Source: Aquabacterium sp.
GTDB taxonomy: Bacteria > Pseudomonadota > Gammaproteobacteria > Burkholderiales > Burkholderiaceae_C
DNA length: 64,000 nt
Direction: 5' to 3'
NCBI RefSeq assembly: GCF_016195855.1
Contig: NZ_JACPYU010000010.1
Coordinates: 62,001 to 126,000, forward strand
Shown: positions 1 to 7,415 of the stretch, piece by piece
Layout: each line of letters opens with the position of its first letter
Position numbering within the stretch: position 1 is the stretch's first letter
Made by a program: the position numbers and the translations under genes
The notes under the pieces: generated by a model
Database searches by the model: none
What the model was told of the DNA's origin: nothing
What the model saw: only the letters and a program-made list of their open reading frames with translations

Positions 1-272
1 GCGCCTTCGTCGATCAGCGACAGGTCCGCCGCCTGGGCCTGGGTCTTCATGGCCAGAAGGTCGGCATCGTTGTCGACCTGGATGCCCAGGTGGTCCACGC
101 CGGTGTGGCCGTGGCCGCGTGTGGAGATCGCAAAGTTGACGGCCGGCTCATCCAGCATCCACTTTGCGTAGTCGGATTCGACACGGGCAGGGGCCGCGCC
201 GAACATCTTGGAATAGAAGTCGATGTTGCGGGCCAGGTCATCGACATGCACGTGGACGTGAAAGCGCTTCAT
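1..272 (-). CDS. ArsI/CadI-like VOC-family dioxygenase, partial
   Basis: The gene runs off the left edge, so only the N-terminal ~90 residues are present. They begin MKRFHVHVHVDDLARNIDFY and include DYAKWMLDEPAVNFAIS and GVDHLGIQVD. This is the first half of the vicinal-oxygen-chelate fold as found in ArsI (C-As lyase) and CadI proteins, and the His residues in the first strand and in DHLGIQ are the expected metal ligands. AAGGAG lies just before the ATG. It follows the ArsR gene by 11 bases, so the two are co-transcribed and probably arsenic-responsive. The cysteine pair of ArsI that binds organoarsenicals would lie outside the window, so ArsI and a generic VOC protein cannot be told apart. 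Confidence 0.8.
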   Translation of the reverse strand, partial: MKRFHVHVHVDDLARNIDFYSKMFGAAPARVESDYAKWMLDEPAVNFAISTRGHGHTGVDHLGIQVDNDADLLAMKTQAQAADLSLIDEG

Positions 273-283
273 GGGGATCTCCT

Positions 284-625
284 TCAGCAGGTGGTGCAGC
301 CACGCGCCGTGTTGGCGGTGGTGGTGGCGGGTGAGCACGCCTGCCCCTGGCAGCAGTGCTCGGTGAGGTAGTGCAGCAAGCCGTTCATGTGCTCGAACGA
401 GGCGCGGTAGATCAGGTGGCGCCCGTCGCGCTCCTGCGAGACCAGGCCGGCGTGCATCAGCTCCTTGAGGTGGAAAGACAGCGAGGTGGCGGGCACCTCC
501 AGCTGCTCTGACAGGGCGCTGGGCGTGAGGCCGTCGAACCCGGCCACGACCAGCGCGCGGAACACCCGCAGGCGCACGGCTTGGGCCAGGGCGGCCAGGG
601 ACTTGATGACGTCTTGCTCTTCCAT
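284..625 (-). CDS. arsR: ArsR-family metalloregulator
   Basis: This 113-residue winged-helix repressor of ArsR/SmtB type has its recognition region around residues 37-60 (SALSEQLEVPATSLSFHLKE), followed by the wing GRHLIYRAS. It lacks the classical ELCVCDL box. Instead the C-terminus carries CCQGQAC (Cys91, Cys92, Cys97). This resembles the C-terminal As(III) site of the Acidithiobacillus-type ArsR, which also uses an adjacent Cys pair plus a third Cys a few residues on. A last Cys pair (110, 113) follows. The ATG abuts a perfect palindrome, which suggests autorepression. The downstream VOC gene fits an organoarsenical/arsenite operon. Confidence 0.9.
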   Translation of the reverse strand: MEEQDVIKSLAALAQAVRLRVFRALVVAGFDGLTPSALSEQLEVPATSLSFHLKELMHAGLVSQERDGRHLIYRASFEHMNGLLHYLTEHCCQGQACSPATTTANTARGCTTC

Positions 626-645
626 ATTTCAATGATAGTTGAAAT
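626..645. promoter_or_regulatory. Probable ArsR operator (perfect palindrome)
   Basis: ATTTCAA-TGATAG-TTGAAAT is a perfect 7-6-7 inverted repeat directly upstream of the arsR start codon. Its shape matches ArsR-family operators. Its place between the start codon and any upstream promoter suggests direct autorepression. Confidence 0.75.
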
Positions 646-956
646 GTTGAGGAGGTCAAGCCCTTTCGGATGTCCATGTCGGGCCGGCAGCATGCGTCGC
701 GTCAGTCTGGCGCGGCGAGATCCGCTGCCCTGAATATGAATTTGGGTATTTCGGTCAAACCCGAAAAATACCTTGGTCATATATTCTCGCTGGCGGGTGT
801 TTATGCGTTAACAGACAGATTCAAATAGGCCTGTGCACCTGGGTGACGTGAATCATCCCCATCTACACGCCCCACGTTATTCTCAATATCTCAAGTTCGG
901 TGCAGGCTGTGCCGAATACTGGGATTCAGATTCGTCCAAAAGGGTGGGGGAGATCT
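646..956. other. Intergenic region between divergent arsR and REC-Hpt genes
   Basis: No credible gene is seen here. The only notable structure is an imperfect inverted repeat at 745-772, GGTATTTCGG-tcaaac-CCGAAAAATACC, with two extra A in the right arm. It could be an operator for the rightward signalling genes or part of their leader. The AT content is locally higher around 730-800, as expected of a promoter region. Confidence 0.4.
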
Positions 957-1781
957 ATGCAGCAGGCACCGCTTCATGTGCTGGTTGTCGAAGACGAGGT
1001 CGTGAACCGCGACGTGGTCTGCCAGATACTGACTTATTTCGGCCACCAGGTGAGCGCCGTCGACAGCGGCCCGGCCGCGTTGAGCGCCGTGCGCGACGCG
1101 CACTACGACATCGTGGTGATGGACTGCCGCATGCACGATATGGACGGCCTGGAAACCACGCGCCGCCTGCGCGCGGGTGAAGCCGGCCCCGGTGGGATCA
1201 GCATCCCCATCATCGCGCTGACCGCGCAGGCTTTCGCCGTGGACCGCGATGCCTGCCTGGCCGTGGGCATGAATGATTTCCTGACCAAGCCGGTGGACAT
1301 CGACCACCTGGCCCTGGCCATCGAGCGTTGGGGCCGCCACCCACGCCATGGTGAGCGGGCCAGCCCGGCGCAAGCCGCGGCCGAATCTGGTGCGCACGGT
1401 GCGGCACCCACGGTGTTTGACCCTTCCGTGCTGGCGGCCTTGCCCATGGTGGCAGATGGCTCGCAGCCGGACTATGGCCGGATCGTGCTGGACCTGTATT
1501 TCAAGTCCCTGCCCGCCCAGCTGAACTCGATCCAGCACGCGGCATCCAGCGGGGACACCCAGACGGTGCAACGCACCGCGCACAGCCTGAAATCGTCCAG
1601 TGCGGCAGTCGGGGCCATGGCCATGGCCGCCTGCGCGGGCGATGCGGAAGTGCAGTTAAGAAGAGGCAACCACGACATGTCGCACCTGCCGAGTCGGTTC
1701 GACAAGGAATACGAAAGGCTTTGCGCCATGCTCGGACGTCCCCATGCCCTCATGCCAGAAAGTGCGGTGAGACCATGCTGA
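957..1781 (+). CDS. Response regulator with receiver and Hpt domains
   Basis: The start ATG at 957 follows a G-rich ribosome binding site (agggtgggggag). Residues ~6-125 form a receiver domain: acidic pair in VVEDE, phospho-acceptor Asp56 in VVMDCRM, conserved Thr in ALTAQ, and Lys in LTKPVD. A linker leads to a C-terminal histidine phosphotransfer domain with the phospho-His in AHSLKSSSAAVGA. Free REC-Hpt proteins usually act as phosphorelay intermediates and accept phosphate from a hybrid kinase. The stop overlaps the start of the REC-EAL gene by 7 bases, so both are translated together and probably belong to one c-di-GMP signalling pathway. The cognate kinase is not adjacent. Confidence 0.85.
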   Translation: MQQAPLHVLVVEDEVVNRDVVCQILTYFGHQVSAVDSGPAALSAVRDAHYDIVVMDCRMHDMDGLETTRRLRAGEAGPGGISIPIIALTAQAFAVDRDACLAVGMNDFLTKPVDIDHLALAIERWGRHPRHGERASPAQAAAESGAHGAAPTVFDPSVLAALPMVADGSQPDYGRIVLDLYFKSLPAQLNSIQHAASSGDTQTVQRTAHSLKSSSAAVGAMAMAACAGDAEVQLRRGNHDMSHLPSRFDKEYERLCAMLGRPHALMPESAVRPC

Positions 1782-3964
1782 AACGCGATGACACCGGCCC
1801 CCGCTTGCTCATCATTGACGATGACCCGCTGTTGCGCGGCATGGCGGCCCACACCCTGCGCCACGCCGGCTTTGAGGTCTGCGAGGCCGAAGACGGCGTG
1901 CAGGGCCTGGCCCTGATCGAGCAGGTGCCCTTCGACCTGCTGCTGCTGGACGTGATGATGCCGCACCTCGATGGCTACGAGGTGTGCAGGCGCTTGCGCC
2001 AGACGCGCTTTGGCAGCCGCGTGCCGGTGCTGATGCTCACGGGCCTCAATGACAGTGCCTCCGTCGAGCTGGCGTATGAAGCCGGGGCCACCGACTTCAT
2101 CTCCAAACCCATCAACTGGACGCTGCTGACGCACCGCGTGCGTTACTCCTTGCGGGCCGGTGTGGCGATCGAATCGGCCAACCGCAGCCGCGAACGGCTG
2201 GAGCGTGCGCACCACATCGCCAACATGGGCAGCTGGGAGTGGGGCGCCGACGGCCAGCACTTTGTCTGCTCGCCCGAGCTGGCGCGCGTGCTGGCGGCGC
2301 CCGATGAGGTGGTCGCGCAAGCGCGCCCCGACGACTTCCTGTCCATCATCGCCGACACCGACCGCGAGACCGTGCGTGCCTTGCGGCTGGCGGCCCTGGT
2401 CGAGGGCGAGCCCTACCAGCTCACCTTCGTCATCCGGCGCTTCGATGGGGAAGTGCGCACCGTGTTCGAGCAGGCTGCTGCCGTCATCGACCACAATGGG
2501 CGGCAGGTGTCGGTGGAGGGCATCACGCAGGACATCACCGACCGCGTGGAAGCCGAAGAGCGCATCAAGCGCCTGGCCCATTACGACGTGCTCACAGGCC
2601 TGCCCAACCGGCAGTTCTTCAGCGAGATGGTCGGCCCCACGCTGGACCGCTCGGCCCGCCTGAGCGCCGGTTGCGCCATGTTGTACATCGACATGGACCG
2701 CTTCAAGAGCGTCAACGATGCCATTGGCTATGCCCAGGGTGACACCGTGTTGCGCCTGATCTCCGGGCGCCTGAAGGCCTCGATCCGCACCTCGGACCTG
2801 GCCATGGATGCGCGTGCACCCAACCAGGAGTCCATGGTGTCGCGTGTGGGGGCCAATGCCTTCACCTTGCTGCTGGTCGACATCGCCGATGACAAGCAGG
2901 CCGCATTGGTGGCCGACCGCCTGCTGCAAGCCATCGCCGAGCCCATTGCCTTCGAGGACCGTGAGCTGGTGCTGACCGCCAGCATTGGCATCGCCCTGTA
3001 TCCACGCGATGCAACCGATGCCGAAGGCCTCACCCGTTGTGCCGAGCAGGCCGCGTATGCCGCCAAGTCAGCGGGCCGGGCGCAGCACCGATTCTTTGAC
3101 GAGGCCATGAACGTGCGGGCCAGTGCGCGCCTGGCGCGGGAAACCGATCTGCGCCATGCCATCACCGCTGGCCAGTTGCGCCTGCACTACCAGGCCAAGG
3201 TGGACGCCGGCAGCGGCCTCATCACGGGCGCGGAAGCGCTGGTGCGCTGGCAGCACCCCGAACGCGGCATGGTCTCGCCCGGGGAGTTCATCCCGCTGGC
3301 TGAAGAGTCCGGCCTGATCCTGCCCCTGACGGACTGGGTGCTGGAGACCGCGTGTGCCGACCTGCGACGGCGTGCCGACATGGGCCTGCGCATGGTGCCG
3401 GTCTCGGTGAACTTGTCCAGCCCCAGCTTTGCCGATGATGGCTTGCGCGCGCAGCTGGAAGCCTTGCTGGCGCGCTACCGGCTGGACCCCTCGTGCCTGG
3501 TGCTGGAAGTGACCGAGTCCTTGCTGATGTCCGATGTGGAGCGGGCCGTGGCGCGTTTGCAGGAGCTGCGCGAGCTGGGCTTCCGTGTGTCGCTGGATGA
3601 CTTTGGCACCGGCTACTCCTCGCTGGGTTACCTCAAGCGCTTCCCCATTGACGAGTTGAAGATCGACCGCTCCTTTGTGACCGATGCGTGGCGCGGTGGG
3701 CGAGATGGCGCCATCGCGGTGTCCGTCATCGCGCTGGGCCGGGCCTTTGGCCTGCAGGTCGTGGCCGAAGGGGTTGAGACCATGGGGCAGTCCACCTTCC
3801 TGCTGGCCCATGGTTGCGCGCAGCAGCAGGGCTTTCTGTTTGCCAAGCCTGTGCCCTCGGTGGACTTCGAGGCCTTGCTGCTGGACAACAAGGTGCTGCC
3901 CCACAAGGCCGAGCAACAGGCCCACCCGGCGCCCAGCACCGGGCCGCGGGCCACGGTCACTTGA
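1775..3964 (+). CDS. REC-PAS-GGDEF(degenerate)-EAL c-di-GMP phosphodiesterase
   Basis: The protein has 729 residues if started at ATG 1775. Domains in order: receiver (LLIIDDDPLLRG, phospho-Asp in LLLLDVMMPHLDG, Lys in ISKPI), a PAS segment ending in ITQDITDRVEAEE, a GGDEF domain and an EAL domain. The GGDEF signature is replaced by VGANAF, so cyclase activity is unlikely and the domain may only bind GTP or act in regulation. The EAL motifs are complete: EALVRW, VSVNLSS, LEVTES, DDFGTGYSSL, KIDRSFV, AEGVET. The output is therefore probably c-di-GMP hydrolysis controlled by phosphorylation. It overlaps the upstream REC-Hpt gene, which may compete for or deliver phosphate. Confidence 0.9.
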   Translation: MLKRDDTGPRLLIIDDDPLLRGMAAHTLRHAGFEVCEAEDGVQGLALIEQVPFDLLLLDVMMPHLDGYEVCRRLRQTRFGSRVPVLMLTGLNDSASVELAYEAGATDFISKPINWTLLTHRVRYSLRAGVAIESANRSRERLERAHHIANMGSWEWGADGQHFVCSPELARVLAAPDEVVAQARPDDFLSIIADTDRETVRALRLAALVEGEPYQLTFVIRRFDGEVRTVFEQAAAVIDHNGRQVSVEGITQDITDRVEAEERIKRLAHYDVLTGLPNRQFFSEMVGPTLDRSARLSAGCAMLYIDMDRFKSVNDAIGYAQGDTVLRLISGRLKASIRTSDLAMDARAPNQESMVSRVGANAFTLLLVDIADDKQAALVADRLLQAIAEPIAFEDRELVLTASIGIALYPRDATDAEGLTRCAEQAAYAAKSAGRAQHRFFDEAMNVRASARLARETDLRHAITAGQLRLHYQAKVDAGSGLITGAEALVRWQHPERGMVSPGEFIPLAEESGLILPLTDWVLETACADLRRRADMGLRMVPVSVNLSSPSFADDGLRAQLEALLARYRLDPSCLVLEVTESLLMSDVERAVARLQELRELGFRVSLDDFGTGYSSLGYLKRFPIDELKIDRSFVTDAWRGGRDGAIAVSVIALGRAFGLQVVAEGVETMGQSTFLLAHGCAQQQGFLFAKPVPSVDFEALLLDNKVLPHKAEQQAHPAPSTGPRATVT

Positions 3965-4520
3965 GGTGGGCGTGCGCCTGGGACGACCCAGGCGGGCTGG
4001 GCTCCGGCACCAGGTTGTGGATGGGCTGTTGGGCCATGAGGTAGGCGTAGATCGCACGCAGATCGGTGTCGTCCAGCCTGGCAAAAGACTGCCAGGGCAT
4101 GGGGGGCGCAATGGGGCGCCCTGATCCCGCATGCTTGCCTTGCCGGATGGCCGCCACGAACTGGTCAGCCGTCCACGCGCCCAGCCCGGTCTCCGTGTCT
4201 GGCGTGAGGTTGGCGGCGTAACTGATGCCCCACGGCCCATGGAAGGCCGTGTTCGTGGCCGAGCCGCCCCAGACCCAGCCACCACGCCCGGCTGGCGGCG
4301 GTGCCAGCTTCATGTCTTGCGGATGGCCGGACAGGCCACGCGAGAAGTCCGGCTCGGGCCCATGGGCGCCCATCTTGAGCGGGGTGTGGCAGTCGGCACA
4401 GCCGATGCCGTGTACCAGGTAGGCGCCGCGCGCCAGTGGGGGTGTCTCGGCGGCGGTGGCCGACAGGCTGATGAGGCTGGCCGCCAGGCCGAGCGCCAGC
4501 CAATCAAGGTGAGCTTGCAT
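3957..4520 (-). CDS. Periplasmic monohaem cytochrome c
   Basis: The 187-residue protein has an N-terminal signal peptide (MQAHLDWLALGLAASL..SATAAE), then one haem c site CADCH near residue 40 and a distal Met in PPMPWQSF that can serve as axial ligand. The C-terminal layout (ADQFVAAIRQGKH.., then LRAIYAYLMAQQP) is that of the class I cytochromes that accompany dehydrogenases. It is downstream of the cupin gene by 20 bases and starts after GGAG. Its 3' end overlaps the convergent EAL gene by 8 bases. The electron donor is unknown. Confidence 0.85.
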   Translation of the reverse strand: MQAHLDWLALGLAASLISLSATAAETPPLARGAYLVHGIGCADCHTPLKMGAHGPEPDFSRGLSGHPQDMKLAPPPAGRGGWVWGGSATNTAFHGPWGISYAANLTPDTETGLGAWTADQFVAAIRQGKHAGSGRPIAPPMPWQSFARLDDTDLRAIYAYLMAQQPIHNLVPEPSPPGSSQAHAHLK

Positions 4521-4540
4521 GATGGGTTCTCCGTGTGGTG

Positions 4541-4918
4541 TCAGCTGTTCCAGGGCAGCGTCAGCTCGACGCCATCTGGCTGGCGGGTCACGACCGGGGT
4601 GGCGGCCAGGATGCCGATCGTCTCCAGCGGCGTGGGGCCGACATTGAAGATCTGGTGATCGCGCCCGGCAGGCAGGATCAAGGTGGCATCTGCGCCAAAG
4701 CGTTGCACCTGGCCATGGCTGTGCACCTCGCCCCAACCGGCCAGGCACAGCACGACCTCATCGCAGTCATGGTGGTGAGGCGGGGTGGCGGCACCGGGGC
4801 TCATGGTCTGGCGCCAGACGGACAACTCGCTCAGGCCATCGGCGTGGCTGGCCAGGGTGATGTGGGCAATGCCGGGAATGGGGCTCGCCTTGGGGCGAGC
4901 GTCGTCGTTGACTTTCAT
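4541..4918 (-). CDS. Small cupin-domain protein
   Basis: The start ATG at 4918 is preceded by GGAGAAACC and gives 125 residues. The cupin motif PPHHHDCDEVVLCLAGWGEVH supplies the His/His/Glu ligands, and LPAGRDHQIFNVG supplies the last His. It is a single-domain metal-binding barrel with no recognisable substrate pocket. It is the first gene of a two-gene operon with a cytochrome c and is divergent from a LysR regulator, which probably controls it. Possible roles are a small dioxygenase or isomerase. Confidence 0.8.
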   Translation of the reverse strand: MKVNDDARPKASPIPGIAHITLASHADGLSELSVWRQTMSPGAATPPHHHDCDEVVLCLAGWGEVHSHGQVQRFGADATLILPAGRDHQIFNVGPTPLETIGILAATPVVTRQPDGVELTLPWNS

Positions 4919-5022
4919 GGTTTCTCCACGTTCGGTTGAGTTGATGAAGGTCCGGGGCGCCTTGGACTGTTGGCAGTATCTGGATTTGCCGCCTGCTTGA
5001 GAACGGGCTTCAGTGTCGTAAC

Positions 5023-5045
5023 ATTGCCGACAAATATTCGGCAAT
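5023..5045. promoter_or_regulatory. Probable LysR operator
   Basis: ATTGCCGA-CAAATAT-TCGGCAAT is a perfect 8-bp inverted repeat with a 7-bp AT-rich spacer. It lies between the divergent cupin/cytochrome operon and the LysR gene, 18 bases before the LysR start. LysR-type regulators commonly bind such dyads in the divergent intergenic region and repress their own gene. Confidence 0.65.
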
Positions 5046-5062
5046 CCATCGTCGGCCACCTC

Positions 5063-5962
5063 ATGAGCACCGGACTACAGCAATTCCTGGCTTTTGCGCA
5101 GACGGCGCGGCGCAGCAGCTTTGCCGAGGCCGCGCGGGACCTGGGCAGCTCGCCTTCCACCATCGCCAAGAGCGTGGCCCGTCTGGAAGAAGGTCTGGGC
5201 GTCAAGCTCTTTCACCGCACCACACGGCGTGTCACCCTCACGCCGGACGGCGAGCGCTTGTTCAAGCGTTGCGAGCGTGTGCTGGCCGAGGTCGAAGACC
5301 TGCAGGCCGAAGCCGCGGGGGCACGCGCCCAGCCCACGGGCACCTTGCGCATCGACGTGCCCATCACCTATGGCCGCCGTTTCGTGCTGCCCTTGCTGGC
5401 CCAACTGGTGCGCGAGCACCCCACCTTGCAGCTGGATGTGCGCTTGCAGGACAGTTACTCGGACATCGTGCGCGATGGCCTGGACCTGGCCATCCGTGTT
5501 GGCACGCTGCGGGACTCCACCTTGATTGCCAAACGCATTGATTCGCAGCAACTCATCGTTGTGGCCAGCCCCGACTACCTGGCCTTACACGGCACGCCCT
5601 CGCGCATCGAAGAGGTCTCGGCCCATGCGGCCGTGCTGTTTCGCCAACCTTCCTCGGGGCGCAACCGGCCATGGCAGTTGCGCCAGGGGCGGCGGCAGGT
5701 GGAGCTGCATCCCGAGCCCAGGGCGATGGTCAACGATGGCGAGGGCATGGTGGCCGCCGCGGTGGGCGGGCTGGGCCTGGCGCAGATCCCTGACTACATG
5801 GCCCGTGATGAACTGGCGTGCGGCCAGCTGGTCGAGGTCCTGCCGGCATGCCGCCCTGCGCCCATGCCCGTCAGCGCGGTCATGCCTTCATCGCGCCTGA
5901 TGCCGCCGCGTGTGCGCCTTGCGCTGGATGCGCTGCAAGCCTTGCGTGACAGGGCGCGTTGA
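5063..5962 (+). CDS. LysR-family transcriptional regulator
   Basis: The 299-residue protein has an N-terminal winged helix-turn-helix (residues ~4-62: FAEAARDLGSSPSTIAKSVARLE, then LGVKLFHRTTRRVTLT) and a periplasmic-binding-like effector domain (FVLPLLAQL, DLAIRVG, LIVVASPDYL, GLAQIPDYM). It belongs to the large AaeR/DmlR-like branch. It is divergent from the cupin/cytochrome c operon, with a palindrome between them, so that operon is its likely target. The inducer cannot be predicted. Confidence 0.9.
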   Translation: MSTGLQQFLAFAQTARRSSFAEAARDLGSSPSTIAKSVARLEEGLGVKLFHRTTRRVTLTPDGERLFKRCERVLAEVEDLQAEAAGARAQPTGTLRIDVPITYGRRFVLPLLAQLVREHPTLQLDVRLQDSYSDIVRDGLDLAIRVGTLRDSTLIAKRIDSQQLIVVASPDYLALHGTPSRIEEVSAHAAVLFRQPSSGRNRPWQLRQGRRQVELHPEPRAMVNDGEGMVAAAVGGLGLAQIPDYMARDELACGQLVEVLPACRPAPMPVSAVMPSSRLMPPRVRLALDALQALRDRAR

Positions 5963-6100
5963 ACCTGCCCCTCAGCCCGTTTGTTCAGAATTTTTCTGCG
6001 GCCTGTCAACCGCTGGCACCAAGGCCCCGTTAAGGAACCATGGCTGAGCAGATCAGCCACCACCAAACCGCCAAACTGGTTCTGTACTGAAAGGTTCATC

Positions 6101-6292
6101 ATGAAAAAGTCGCTCATCATCGCTGCCGCTCTGGGTCTGTTCGCTGCCGCTTCCTTCGCTCAGGCACCTGCTGCCGCTGCCAGCGCCCCGGCTGCTGCTT
6201 CGGCCCCCGCTGCCAAGCACCACAAGGTCAAGCACCACAAGGCCAAGGCTGCTGCCAAGACCGAAGCCGCTGCACCTGCTGCCAGCAAGTAA
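6101..6292 (+). CDS. Small Ala/Lys/His-rich exported protein
   Basis: The 63-residue protein has an obvious signal peptide (MKKSLIIAAALGLFAAASFAQ). The mature part is a low-complexity mix of Ala, Pro, Lys and His, with the near repeat KHHKVKHHKAK. It starts 10 bases after AAAGG and is followed at once by a strong intrinsic terminator, so it is a free-standing, probably highly expressed gene. Similar small basic exported proteins, often annotated as acid-shock-like, are common in Burkholderiales. No function is assigned. Confidence 0.8.
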   Translation: MKKSLIIAAALGLFAAASFAQAPAAAASAPAAASAPAAKHHKVKHHKAKAAAKTEAAAPAASK

Positions 6293-6313
6293 ACCTTTTC
6301 AGGTTTGCACCAG

Positions 6314-6341
6314 AAGGCCGGGCCATGCCCCGGCCTTTTTT
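6314..6341 (+). terminator. Intrinsic terminator after the small exported protein
   Basis: The stem AAGGCCGGG / CCCGGCCTT (9 bp) closes a 6-base loop and is followed by a run of T. It is a textbook rho-independent terminator 22 bases after the stop codon. Confidence 0.9.
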
Positions 6342-6430
6342 CATGGGGCCAAGGGTGACGGCATCACGTGCAGCATGGGCAAAGCCTGCATACTGCAACG
6401 CTGTGTTTGTATCCCTTGTCTGCTGTGCCC

Positions 6431-7312
6431 ATGACCGATTTCACCCACGCCCGTCAACAGGTTGACCAACTGCTGGCCTTGATGCAACTGGATGCCGTGG
6501 GAGGTGACCACTTCCGCGCCCAGAGCGACAACATCGGCACCCCTGCGGTGTTTGGGGGGCAGGTTTTGGGACAGGCCTTGCGGGCCGCCTACCTGACCGT
6601 GGCTGACGACCGGCCTGTACATTCGCTGCATGGCTACTTCCTGCTGCCCGGCGAACACGCCCCCATCGACTATGAAGTGACCCGCGTGCGGGATGGCCGC
6701 AGCTTCAGCATGCGCCGTGTGGTGGCCCGGCAAGGCGAGAACATCATCTTCGAGATGAATGCCTCCTTCCAGACCGCCTCTGATGGTGTCGAGCACCAGG
6801 CAAGCATGCCGCAGGTGGTGGGCCCCGAAGGGCTGCAAAGCGAGCACGCGTTGCGTCAGGCGCTCATCCCGCATCTGCCGCCTTACTTCCATGACAAGAC
6901 CCTGGCGCCGCGCGGGCTCGAATACCGCCCGGTCGAGCCTGTGGACTTGTTGAACCCACCCAAGCGTGAAGGCAGCATCGCCATCTGGGTGCGCGCCATG
7001 GCGCCCTTGCCGGATGACCCCGTCGTGCACCGCGCCTTGCTGGCCTATGGCTCGGACCATGGCCTGCTGCTGGCGGCCATCGCGCCGCACGGCCTGAGCC
7101 TGTTTCGGGGCGAGGTGCGCCTGGCCAGCCTGGACCACGCCATGTGGTTCCACCGTGACTTCCGGCTGGACGACTGGCTGCTGTATGTCTTTGACTCGCC
7201 CAGCGCGGGTGGCGCGCGTGGCTTGTGCCAGGGCCGCTTCTACACACGCGATGGGCAGCTGGTGGCCTCGGTGATGCAGGAGGGCATGGTGCGGCCCTGG
7301 CTCAAGCGCTGA
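6431..7312 (+). CDS. tesB: Acyl-CoA thioesterase II
   Basis: The 293-residue double-hotdog thioesterase hydrolyses medium- and long-chain acyl-CoA to free acid in the cytoplasm. Motifs: FGGQVLGQALRAAYLTV and HSLHGYFLLPG in the first hotdog; YGSDHGLLL, SLDHAMWFHRDF and RGLCQGRFYTRDG in the second. The Asp and Gln of the TesB catalytic set are in the YGSD and CQG segments. The Thr position appears as Ser in SLDHAMW. The start at 6431 follows directly after the upstream gene's terminator. It is transcribed alone. Confidence 0.92.
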   Translation: MTDFTHARQQVDQLLALMQLDAVGGDHFRAQSDNIGTPAVFGGQVLGQALRAAYLTVADDRPVHSLHGYFLLPGEHAPIDYEVTRVRDGRSFSMRRVVARQGENIIFEMNASFQTASDGVEHQASMPQVVGPEGLQSEHALRQALIPHLPPYFHDKTLAPRGLEYRPVEPVDLLNPPKREGSIAIWVRAMAPLPDDPVVHRALLAYGSDHGLLLAAIAPHGLSLFRGEVRLASLDHAMWFHRDFRLDDWLLYVFDSPSAGGARGLCQGRFYTRDGQLVASVMQEGMVRPWLKR

Positions 7313-7415
7313 CGCCCCGCCCGATCTGGTGATATGTTGCTGTGCCCGTGCGGCTTGCCGCAGGGGGCCAGACGCAAGCACAAACTTGCGCTGATCATTC
7401 ATTTCAGAGAGCAAC

